The position numbers and the translations under genes are program-made. A stretch of 18,080 nt of DNA from UBA1550 sp049294435. GTDB taxonomy: Bacteria; Patescibacteriota; Minisyncoccia; Phycocordibacterales; UBA1550. Shown here piece after piece: positions 12,577 through 18,080 of the stretch; position 1 is the stretch's first letter; every line of letters starts with the position of its first letter. The notes under the pieces were generated by a model, which was not told where the DNA came from, did no database searches, and saw only the letters and a program-made list of their open reading frames with translations. Where the stretch lies: assembly GCA_049294435.1 (NCBI GenBank), contig JBAQCU010000043.1, positions 1 to 18,080 of the forward strand, written 5' to 3'.

Positions 12577-13254
12577 ATGCTGACGTCATACCTGCTATCA
12601 ATATTCATATACATCACGAATACGCTCTTTCCGCAAATGTGCGTTACGTGCGGAAAAAGTGGCACTTTTTTATGTGAAATATGCTTTGGAAATATTGGAA
12701 GAGCACACCAGCCATCACAGCCATTCATAACAGCAATTTTTGATTATCAAAATCCATCAATTAGAAAAGTGATTTGGCAACTTAAATACAAAAATGCGCG
12801 CGTGGTGGCGCGATATTTTGGAAAAGCTCTTTACGAAGAAATATTGGGTGAGTTAAAAAGCAATACGCATATTTCAAAAGACGAAATATTTTTACTCGTG
12901 CCTGTCCCACTTCACAAAAAACGTTTGCGCGAGAGAGGATACAACCAAAGTGAGCTTCTCGCGCGCGAAATTATAAAATATTCAGAAGATCAAACAAGCA
13001 AAAAAATCTTTATGCTTTCTCCGTATGCGCTCGTTCGGACACGTGCCACAAAACCGCAAGCAAAAAAGGAAAACCGCGCGACGCGTTTTGAAAATCTTCA
13101 AGGCGCGTTTGTGGCTTCCACAAAAGTAACGTCTGGAAAACATGTCATTCTCATCGACGATGTTACCACCACAGGCGCGACGCTCTCTGAAGCGCGAAAA
13201 GCTCTTTTGAAAGCGGGCGCAAAAACAGTGCGAGGATGCGCTGTGGCGCACTGA
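12577..13254 (+). CDS. comF: ComF-family competence phosphoribosyltransferase-like protein
   Basis: A ComFC/ComF protein of 225 aa, a normal length. The N-terminal zinc-ribbon-like double CxxC is C22/C25 and C33/C36 (CVTCGKSGTFLCEIC). The middle contains VPVPLHKKRLRERGYNQSE (108-126), the family's basic signature. The C-terminal type I PRTase fold has the PRPP loop ILIDDVTTTGATL at 191-203. It is needed for natural transformation in several bacteria, probably acting in the cytoplasm after DNA import. Its divergent placement beside the pilM operon links the pilus to DNA uptake. The start ATG has no Shine-Dalgarno sequence. A weak TTGGGG-16-TAATAT promoter-like pair overlaps the right end of the inverted repeat upstream. 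It converges with the HAMP-protein gene 30 bp downstream. Confidence 0.93.
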   Translation: MLTSYLLSIFIYITNTLFPQMCVTCGKSGTFLCEICFGNIGRAHQPSQPFITAIFDYQNPSIRKVIWQLKYKNARVVARYFGKALYEEILGELKSNTHISKDEIFLLVPVPLHKKRLRERGYNQSELLAREIIKYSEDQTSKKIFMLSPYALVRTRATKPQAKKENRATRFENLQGAFVASTKVTSGKHVILIDDVTTTGATLSEARKALLKAGAKTVRGCAVAH

Positions 13255-13284
13255 AACATCGAACAAGGCAAATATAACCTATGC

Positions 13285-13878
13285 TTATCCTAATTTCTTT
13301 TTCAATTCCTCAATCTCGTCTTTCAGTTCAATCATCCGCGACTCACGCCCAATCATTAGTTTATTCATTCGGTTTGATTCATCGATTTTCTCCTCAAGTA
13401 TTTTCTTTGCCAATTCCAACTCTTTTGTCCGTTCAGCAACTTTCATCTCCAATGATTTGTAAAAATTTTTCAACTCTGTGGATATCATTATAAAAGATCT
13501 GGCTAGTTGACCTACCTCATCTTCTGAATATTCCAACTTGGGATCTATTTTAATCTCAAAACTGCTTTTATCCATCTTTTCCACAGCCACTCGCAATTCA
13601 TTTATTGGCATCGTTAAATATTTTGATAGATAAACAGCAGCAATTATAGATAATGTAATACTTACGATTACCAACCCCGAACTAACAACCGTAAAATTTC
13701 TGGAAATCTCATTTATAATATGAGGATCAATTTGCGCTTTTATTAAACTCTGATTAAGCACTCTCATTGTGATACTGCTTATTCCGATTCCTAATATGAA
13801 AATAATCAGAACAAAACTAACCAATACCTTGCTTTTTATGCTTGTTTTGCTGTAATCTGGTATATTTTCTTCGTTCAT
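13285..13878 (-). CDS. Membrane HAMP/coiled-coil protein without kinase domain
   Basis: A protein of 197 aa. Two TM segments at about 17-38 and 65-87 enclose a short external loop of about 27 residues, too small for a standard sensor domain. A HAMP domain follows (about 86-140) with the conserved Pro (P91) and DEVGQLARSF (120-129). A long coiled coil starting VAERTKELELAKK (147-159) ends in MIGRESRMIELKDEIEELKK (175-194). That motif usually precedes or ends sensor-kinase linkers. The protein then stops without a DHp or ATPase domain. It may be a receptor fragment signalling through another protein, or a membrane scaffold. It lies 30 bp after the YeiH-family gene on the same strand and probably shares its transcript. 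The CheY-like regulator at 6743-7156 is a conceivable but unsupported partner. Confidence 0.85.
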   Translation of the reverse strand: MNEENIPDYSKTSIKSKVLVSFVLIIFILGIGISSITMRVLNQSLIKAQIDPHIINEISRNFTVVSSGLVIVSITLSIIAAVYLSKYLTMPINELRVAVEKMDKSSFEIKIDPKLEYSEDEVGQLARSFIMISTELKNFYKSLEMKVAERTKELELAKKILEEKIDESNRMNKLMIGRESRMIELKDEIEELKKKLG

Positions 13879-13908
13879 ATATGTTTAATTTTAATAAACT
13901 AACTCTTT

Positions 13909-14916
13909 TTAAAAAAGAATCATGAGTCCTGTCAGTGAAACTGCGACAGCCACAAAAAAACCAACGAATGCCATTAGTAAAGCTTTTAGCCCATTGTCGC
14001 TTATGAGCATCCTTATGTCTGCATTTAGACCTATCGCCGCCATAGCTATTGACCAAAGTATATCCAAAATTGGCTTTAGCACAGGTGTTAATGTTTCGGA
14101 AATTTTTGGCACAAAAGAAAATACAAGACCAGCCGCTAAAAATGCCCAGAGAAACCATGGCGTATGAAACTTTCTTTTTACCATGCTGGAAAAAATTGGG
14201 ATTATCAAAAACAAAGCCATATATCTTGTGGCTTTGGTTGCGAGAGCTATAGAAATCGCATCTTTGGATAAACCACCTACGGAAGTTTTTACAAATCCAG
14301 TGAATTGCAAAGTTGTTCCCGAAAGAATGGCGTAGACCTGATCGTTTATCTCAAATAAATTAATGAGAAAAGGCAAAAATATGAATAACCCGAAAACCCC
14401 AGCAATAAACACAGAAATCAACCCAACAGATACATCGTTAGGCTCAGCATCAATCGCAGGCGCGGTTATGGCTATTGCCGAAGCCCCACAGACCGCTGAA
14501 CCTGTAGCGATAAGGTAGGTTGTTTTCTCTCTTTGATTTAACAACTTTCCTAACAACAGGATAACTACAAAATATGCAAGCAATGTTGCTACCATAATGA
14601 CGAACACCCTACTATCAATTTTCGCTAAATTAACGAAGTTTAGATTGATCGCGCCGTAAAGCACTGTGCCTATTGGAATCAATATTACTAACGCCAAACT
14701 AAAACCATGCGTTAACATCTGTGTTTTGTTTCGCAAGATTATTACCCTTGCCAATATACCCAGAAGCAGGGCGATAAATAACGGGTCTGCAAAGTTGGAA
14801 CCCGTTACCACTTTTACGCCGTAGCTAGCAAATCCGAGAAAACTCGCTAACAGCAAAACAGGCCATCCCTCCATTATGATTAAACTTATCCTGTTTTGCG
14901 GTTTTATTTCATCCAT
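13909..14916 (-). CDS. YeiH-family (UPF0324) putative anion/sulfate transporter
   Basis: A polytopic membrane protein of 335 aa with about ten hydrophobic segments, matching the YeiH/PF03601 family in length and layout. Recognisable family features are ADPLFIALLLGILAR (43-57) and the central TGSAVCGASAIAITAPAI (138-155), equivalent to the conserved GTAICGGSAIAA motif. Members are annotated as putative sulfate exporters, and the substrate is not established for most of them. The N-terminus (MDEIKPQNRISLIIMEGW) is cytoplasmic. It is the first gene of a two-gene unit with the HAMP protein. A TATAAT on the minus strand (15002-14997) could be part of its promoter, though no good -35 box is visible. 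Sequence composition is close to that of the pilus genes. Confidence 0.88.
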   Translation of the reverse strand: MDEIKPQNRISLIIMEGWPVLLLASFLGFASYGVKVVTGSNFADPLFIALLLGILARVIILRNKTQMLTHGFSLALVILIPIGTVLYGAINLNFVNLAKIDSRVFVIMVATLLAYFVVILLLGKLLNQREKTTYLIATGSAVCGASAIAITAPAIDAEPNDVSVGLISVFIAGVFGLFIFLPFLINLFEINDQVYAILSGTTLQFTGFVKTSVGGLSKDAISIALATKATRYMALFLIIPIFSSMVKRKFHTPWFLWAFLAAGLVFSFVPKISETLTPVLKPILDILWSIAMAAIGLNADIRMLISDNGLKALLMAFVGFFVAVAVSLTGLMILF

Positions 14917-15209
14917 ATGATTATGATAGGATTAATTAATAATTAGAAACTTTTCCAAAGTCGGAAAATACTTAATTGAATTTCTAGACAAAGTTAATTA
15001 TAGTTTACACCTCCCGTCACCTTTTGCAACAATGAGTTTATCATTCGGAACGGAGACGGAGGTTCATCGGTCACGAATCACTAAGTATTTTGTTTCGATT
15101 CCTCACAAAATACAAAGTGTTCGCTACCCCGCCTCATAGTTTTTGAATACAAAAACATATTCCGGCTTTCGAATCCCTCACGCAAGACGCGCAGGCGTCT
15201 TGCTCGTCT
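14917..15209. other. Gene-free hairpin-rich region
   Basis: No coding sequence of note. Visible structures are TTTTCC/GGAAAA (14951-14956 with 14963-14968), an imperfect CCTCCCGTC/GACGGAGG pairing (about 15009-15062), GTATTTTGT/ACAAAATAC (15085-15093 with 15105-15113) and GCAAGACGC/GCGTCTTGC with a GCAG loop (15182-15190 with 15195-15203). CTTTCGAATCCCTC (about 15165-15178) resembles a tRNA T-arm, but no tRNA folds around it. The region may hold an uncharacterised structured RNA, a leader for the transporter gene or repeat debris. Confidence 0.5.
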
Positions 15210-15259
15210 CCGCAGAAATACAAAAGACTCCTAATTAGGAGCCTTTTGTATTTCTGCGG
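15210..15259. terminator. Long palindrome, probable bidirectional terminator
   Basis: A 50-bp palindrome centred between 15234 and 15235, complementary over 25 bp with a single A-C mismatch. The inner part, CTCCTAATTAGGAG followed by CTTTTGTATTT, has the look of an intrinsic terminator in both directions. It separates the divergent transporter unit from the inverted-repeat-bounded block, so it could insulate the two. No gene reads into it from close by, which leaves its purpose open. Confidence 0.55.
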
Positions 15260-15359
15260 TGTCATTATATCCTTTGCGCGAACCTTTTTCGAGCGGAAAC
15301 CCTAACTCGCGCCTCGCAGACTCGGCGCTCGCCCCGCGATTACGCGGGGCCGCCCTTCG
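15260..15359. other. GC-rich leader to the left inverted repeat
   Basis: A 100-bp stretch much richer in G+C than its surroundings. It contains an 8-bp hairpin GCCCCGCG/CGCGGGGC (15331-15338 with 15343-15350, loop ATTA). It immediately precedes the 70-bp repeat at 15360 and may belong to the same repeated unit. The window ends before the matching flank of the other copy can be compared. Confidence 0.4.
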
Positions 15360-15429
15360 CTCTGCCGCTTCCCATGCATTTTTGTTTTGGCGGGGGAATG
15401 CATTGAAGAATGGAATGGAGCGGCAGGGC
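15360..15429 (+). repeat. Left 70-bp inverted repeat of the XRE/DUF5667 block
   Basis: This is the exact reverse complement of 18011-18080, with no mismatch over 70 bp. The unit itself can fold: CTGCCGCT (15362-15369) pairs with AGCGGCAG (15419-15426), and inside that ATGCATT (15374-15380) pairs with AATGCAT (15397-15403). A short open frame reading FWRGNALKNGMERQG runs through both copies and is probably spurious. It could be a mobile-element end, a dispersed repeat or a structured RNA. From 15430 to 15501 only AT-rich spacer precedes the next gene. Confidence 0.85.
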
Positions 15430-15501
15430 GATGGGCTATTCCCAATTTAGCACAATATCAGGATTTTGGATATTGATTATTTAGATAGACCATAGTAATA
15501 T

Positions 15502-15723
15502 ATGGTTAAGTCAATTCACACAAAACAATATGCTTATTTTGTCGAGCGATTGCGGAAAGCTCGCGAAGAGGCAGGATTGACGCAAGTGCAAGTTGCCAAG
15601 AAATTGAAGCGCCCGCAATCGCACATTTCTAATGTTGAGTCGGGGCAGCAAAGAGTTGATGTTGTGGAACTTCAGACATTTGCGAAGATGTATAATAAAG
15701 ACATAAATTATTTTATAAAATAG
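15502..15723 (+). CDS. XRE/Cro-type helix-turn-helix regulator
   Basis: A protein of 73 aa that is almost entirely one HTH_3 domain (about residues 10-65). Helix 2 and the recognition helix are in LTQVQVAKKLKRPQSHISNV (26-45), followed by ESGQQRVDVVELQTFAKMY. It has no other domain, so it resembles the small repressors of phages, toxin-antitoxin pairs and mobile elements. It is the first gene after the left 70-bp inverted repeat and ends four bases before the start of the secreted protein gene. It may autoregulate the block. There is no Shine-Dalgarno sequence, and no clear operator dyad is seen in the 70 bp upstream. The next gene does not resemble a toxin, so a toxin-antitoxin reading is not supported. 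Confidence 0.9.
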   Translation: MVKSIHTKQYAYFVERLRKAREEAGLTQVQVAKKLKRPQSHISNVESGQQRVDVVELQTFAKMYNKDINYFIK

Positions 15724-15727
15724 AGCC

Positions 15728-17086
15728 ATGAAAAAACTAACCGCCGTATCAATCCTGTTCGTCTCGCTTGCTTTTGTCGTACCGATGCAAGCATCAGCAG
15801 CTACGAGCGCGGGCGTTAAGCCGGGGAGTTTCTTCTATTTTTTCGATACCACTTCTGAAAGTATAAGCCTCTTTTTCACTTTTAATCCCGAACAGAAAGC
15901 CAAGAAAGCATTGGAATATGCCGACGAGCGTTTGGCAGAAATAGAAGCCATTGCGGAAGAGAAAAACCCTGGCGCGGTTAAGACGGCTATCGCCAACTAC
16001 GAAAGCAATATTGCGTTGGCGACGGAGAAATCAAAAGAGGTCAAAGACAAAGGACAAGCGGAAAGTCTGCTCACCTCAATCGCGGACAACGCATCAAAAA
16101 ATCAAGAGGTCCTAGCCGCCGTCTTGATCAAAGTCCCTGATGAGGCAAAAGAAGCAATCACGCAAGCAATTGAAGCAAGCAAGAGAGGCCAAGAAGAAGC
16201 GACGAAACAAATCGCCGAACTTAAGAGCGAGGTTGAGAAGTTGAAGAATGAAGTGGCGGAATTGAAAGCGAAAGAAACAAAAGTTGAAACCAACACACAA
16301 GCGAATGAAGTCGAGAAATTAAAGAAAGAGGTTGAAACACTTAAAAAACAAAGCGCGACCCAGCCCGCGCCGAAACAGCCAGCTCCAACAGCTCAAAATT
16401 CACAAGAGCAAAAGAAGGTAGAAGAAACTGTTTTGGCGGTAAATCAAAGCGAAGAGTTTAGAAAAGTATTGCTAAATTTAATTAGCAATCATATCGATTC
16501 TTTTCGGTTTTTAAATAATAATATTGACGAATCTATCAATATCTTTAATAGCCGGATAGATATGATAAATGACTTTATTTCCGGTAATAATAGAGTATTT
16601 GGCTTGTCATCGGAACAGTCGTTAAGAGAAATCGGGTTACTTTGGAATGAAGAATATAAAAAAGATATAGATCGGTCACAACTTTTTAAGGATTCTTATA
16701 TAGAAATGAAAACTTTTATAAACCAAAACGAAATTACTCCGTTAGAAACAATGGCGGTTAGAATTGTCAATAAGGGTACAATATCAAAAGAAGAATACCT
16801 TACTGAACTAGGGGTAGTAAATAAATATGATAGCGAATTGAATAAGTTTTATGATTCAATACAAATGTTTTTCACTCGATACAAGAGCGATATCAAAGTA
16901 TTCGATGACAGATATTCAAGGGTTTGGACTCAAGTTAACGAGCTAGTTTCTCTATTAAATACTAACACTGCTTTACAAAATAACCTGAACCAGCTTAGGT
17001 CGTTACCGGCACCTAAACCCCTCAACTGCACTTTCAGCTCACACTTCAACGGATTCGGTACAGTCGGAAGTATGAATTGCTACTAA
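15728..17086 (+). CDS. Secreted DUF5667-like coiled-coil protein with variable C-terminus
   Basis: A protein of 452 aa. The signal peptide (1-24) ends ASA-AT. Residues about 27-135 (VKPGSFFYFFD, then FTFNPEQKAKKALEYADERL at 51-70) match the pattern of DUF5667 helical domains found in CPR and actinobacterial exported proteins. A strong coiled coil runs at about 155-208 (IAELKSEVEKLKNEVAELK). An Ala/Pro/Gln linker (PAPKQPAPTAQ, 213-223) leads to an unrecognised helical C-terminal region (about 226-430), ending in a short tail with two Cys, LNCTFSSHFNGFGTVGSMNC. From about base 16430 the coding sequence becomes distinctly more A/T-rich than the first half, suggesting two parts of different origin. 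It would act outside the membrane. No catalytic motif is visible, so a structural or surface-interaction role is likely. Confidence 0.8.
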   Translation: MKKLTAVSILFVSLAFVVPMQASAATSAGVKPGSFFYFFDTTSESISLFFTFNPEQKAKKALEYADERLAEIEAIAEEKNPGAVKTAIANYESNIALATEKSKEVKDKGQAESLLTSIADNASKNQEVLAAVLIKVPDEAKEAITQAIEASKRGQEEATKQIAELKSEVEKLKNEVAELKAKETKVETNTQANEVEKLKKEVETLKKQSATQPAPKQPAPTAQNSQEQKKVEETVLAVNQSEEFRKVLLNLISNHIDSFRFLNNNIDESINIFNSRIDMINDFISGNNRVFGLSSEQSLREIGLLWNEEYKKDIDRSQLFKDSYIEMKTFINQNEITPLETMAVRIVNKGTISKEEYLTELGVVNKYDSELNKFYDSIQMFFTRYKSDIKVFDDRYSRVWTQVNELVSLLNTNTALQNNLNQLRSLPAPKPLNCTFSSHFNGFGTVGSMNCY

Positions 17087-17093
17087 AATAACT

Positions 17094-17297
17094 ATGACTC
17101 TAGAAACAGACCTTAACCTAAATCAGAATCTCTGGTTGTTGCTAATCTCTTTTATTAGTCTTGGTGTTTCTGAATATTTTTACTTAGAAAAGTTGTTTGT
17201 CTTTTCAATGGTAATCACGATTTTGGCTACCTTATCTCTTTGTTTTACAGTTATTTTTTATACTTATCACTATTGCAAAAATAAACTTGAAAATTAA
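17094..17297 (+). CDS. Small two-TM membrane protein, unrecognised
   Basis: A 67-aa protein with two hydrophobic segments at about 13-28 (LWLLLISFISLGVSEY) and 34-57 (LFVFSMVITILATLSLCFTVIFYT). They are separated by a five-residue turn, and the C-terminus is basic and polar (HYCKNKLEN). It begins seven bases after the secreted-protein gene and ends two bases before the next small gene, so it belongs to the same transcript. Its composition is AT-rich like the 3' half of the preceding gene. The hairpin topology could be a holin-like or membrane-anchoring subunit, but no family is recognised. Confidence 0.65.
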   Translation: MTLETDLNLNQNLWLLLISFISLGVSEYFYLEKLFVFSMVITILATLSLCFTVIFYTYHYCKNKLEN

Positions 17298-17299
17298 CC

Positions 17300-17467
17300 A
17301 TGGCAAATCCAGGACAAGAGACAACGGATAATCAAGCAATTAGGGAATTGCGAGATTCAGTAAAAGAGTTGAATAAATCAACAAAATCTTCGAGTTCGAT
17401 AATGACTTTTTTAACTATCATGCTTGTAATTTTCACGATGGTCTTAATTTATCAGGGAATTAAATAA
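17300..17467 (+). CDS. 55-aa single-TM protein, unrecognised
   Basis: A short gene starting MANPGQETTDNQAIRELRDS. It has a polar helical N-terminus, a KELNKSTKSSSS stretch and one TM segment at about 34-51 (IMTFLTIMLVIFTMVLIY), then a four-residue tail. The start lies two bases after the previous stop and the stop lies seven bases before the next start, giving the tight packing expected of an operon. The N-terminal helix (RELRDSVKELNKSTK) could pair with the coiled coil of the secreted protein or with itself. It is real by spacing and composition, but no homologue is recognised. Confidence 0.65.
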   Translation: MANPGQETTDNQAIRELRDSVKELNKSTKSSSSIMTFLTIMLVIFTMVLIYQGIK

Positions 17468-17474
17468 TTAAATT

Positions 17475-17789
17475 ATGACTGAAATTCAAACTTTTCAAGA
17501 TGGCTCTTCCAGAGGCACTTTCTCGCAAATCAAACTTGATGATGGGAATAAGATTCTGATATCCCTTACCCAAACAGAAATAGCGATTTTCAAAGTCGGA
17601 TTTCTTGGGATTCCAAAGGGAACATTATGGAAAGAGAATATGAACAAATTTCTGGATGTCATTTATCCCAAAGGACCCGCTTCGAAAGAAGCGGGAAAAT
17701 CGGTGTTAGAAATTGTTGTAAATTTGGCAACCCAGTGCGGAACGATGGATGAGGTCAAGGAGAAATTCAGTAACTTGAACAAGCCCTAA
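17475..17789 (+). CDS. 104-aa soluble protein, unrecognised
   Basis: A small cytoplasmic-looking protein without signal or TM segment. The N-terminal half is predicted beta-rich (IQTFQDGSSRGTFSQIKLDD, then KILISLTQTEIAIFKV), and the C-terminal half is helical (SVLEIVVNLATQCGTMDEVKEKF). The central KGPASKEAGK is encoded by a perfect 8-bp hairpin with a GAAA loop (17676-17695), looking like a short palindrome within the gene. It is the last gene of the block and is followed by a terminator 20 bases on. Function is unknown. Context suggests a partner of the upstream membrane and secreted proteins. Confidence 0.7.
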   Translation: MTEIQTFQDGSSRGTFSQIKLDDGNKILISLTQTEIAIFKVGFLGIPKGTLWKENMNKFLDVIYPKGPASKEAGKSVLEIVVNLATQCGTMDEVKEKFSNLNKP

Positions 17790-17808
17790 GGTAATTCCCG
17801 AGGGAGCA

Positions 17809-17849
17809 ATCCCCGCCGTTTTATAATTTCTCTTCAAAACGGCGGGGAT
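17809..17849 (+). terminator. Terminator at the end of the XRE/DUF5667 block
   Basis: A perfect 14-bp stem (17809-17822 with 17836-17849), with a GC-rich core CCCCGCCG/CGGCGGGG and a 13-nt AT-rich loop. It lies 20 bases after the last gene's stop. The following U run is weak (ATTTGTG), so termination may be partial. It is symmetrical enough to act on either strand. Confidence 0.65.
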
Positions 17850-17889
17850 TTGTGCGCGGAGGGAGGGCGGGCAAGCACATATAAACTAT

Positions 17890-18007
17890 GAGCCTCGCCA
17901 TTCCTTTTGAAAATTGGTTTGGCGAGGCACCTTATGGTATTTGCATCGAACGGCTCATTTCTTCCCATGTGAGCCGTTAGGCGGGAAGAAGTTGAGCCGT
18001 TCCCGCC
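17890..18007. other. Multi-hairpin tail before the right inverted repeat
   Basis: Successive stems: GCCTCGCC/GGCGAGGC (17892-17899 with 17921-17928), AACGGCTCA/TGAGCCGTT (17949-17957 with 17970-17978) and GGCGGGAA/TTCCCGCC (17980-17987 with 18000-18007). GAACGGCTCA (17948-17957) can also pair with TGAGCCGTTC (17993-18002), so two mutually exclusive folds exist. No gene is present. It directly abuts the right 70-bp repeat. Confidence 0.55.
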
Positions 18008-18010
18008 CGA

Positions 18011-18080
18011 GCCCTGCCGCTCCATTCCATTCTTCAATGCATTCCCCCGCCAAAACAAAAATGCATGGGAAGCGGCAGAG
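18011..18080 (-). repeat. Right 70-bp inverted repeat of the XRE/DUF5667 block
   Basis: The exact reverse complement of 15360-15429. The window ends at its last base, so the repeat may extend further. Together the two copies enclose five genes and a terminator in 2.7 kb. An open frame on the minus strand through this copy shares the FWRGNALKNGMERQG peptide with the left copy and is judged spurious. Confidence 0.85.

Noticed and set aside
15160..15180. tRNA-like T-arm (TTCGAATCCC)
   Set aside because: No matching acceptor, D-arm or anticodon stem could be folded on either strand around it.
15259..15450. Open reading frame of 63 aa through the left 70-bp repeat
   Set aside because: It runs through GC-rich hairpin sequence. 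Its shared peptide with the minus-strand frame at 17834-18058 comes only from the inverted repeat, so it is not independent evidence for a protein.
15502..17086. Toxin-antitoxin pair made by the XRE protein and its neighbour
   Set aside because: The neighbour is a 452-aa secreted coiled-coil protein with a signal peptide and no toxin motif.
17834..18058. Minus-strand open frame of 74 aa at the right end
   Set aside because: It covers the terminator stem, the multi-hairpin tail and the repeat. Composition and structure look non-coding.

Overview
The window looks like a chromosomal segment of a Patescibacteria/CPR bacterium, most likely of the Parcubacteria type. The grounds are a compact type IV pilus (T4P) locus with leader-processed pilins in the order seen in that group, a DUF5667-like secreted protein, small unrecognised membrane proteins, almost no Shine-Dalgarno sequences, and intergenic spaces filled with palindromic repeats. 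TGA is used as a stop, so the genetic code is standard. No taxonomic marker gene is present, so this placement is inference.

Region 1 (1-12263, minus strand) is a nearly complete T4P cluster. Read in the direction of transcription it runs pilM, pilN, pilO, a PilP-like gene, pilB, a CheY-like response regulator, pilT, pilC, two class-I pilins each with its own terminator, pilD, then four minor pseudopilins (GspH/FimT-like, PilW/GspJ-like, PilV-like, PilX-like; the last is cut by the window edge). PilM/N/O and the PilP-like protein would form the inner-membrane alignment complex, PilC the platform, PilB and PilT the extension and retraction motors, and PilD the leader peptidase. Divergently transcribed comF (12577-13254) next to pilM suggests the pilus serves DNA uptake.

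The T4P cluster is peppered with one repeat family (copies at 723-824, 1916-2017, 2147-2180, 4202-4313 and 7202-7326). Its ends are built from a TTGACAA-type heptamer and enclose a variable hairpin. Two copies are translated in frame as the leader peptides of minor pilins, one partial copy is translated inside PilD, and two are intergenic. This resembles in principle the protein-invading palindromic elements of Rickettsia and is the most striking feature of the window. A separate 156-bp composite inverted repeat lies between pilM and comF.

Region 2 (13285-14916, minus strand) holds a YeiH-family membrane transporter followed by a two-TM HAMP/coiled-coil protein that lacks a kinase domain. A hairpin-rich, gene-free stretch (14917-15500) follows.

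Region 3 (15360-18080) is a 2.7-kb block bounded by perfect 70-bp inverted repeats. It carries, on the plus strand, an XRE-type regulator, a secreted DUF5667-like/coiled-coil protein with a compositionally different C-terminal half, two small membrane proteins (one only 55 aa) and a 104-aa unrecognised protein, then a terminator and a multi-hairpin tail. It could be a mobile or exchangeable cassette. Its function is unknown.
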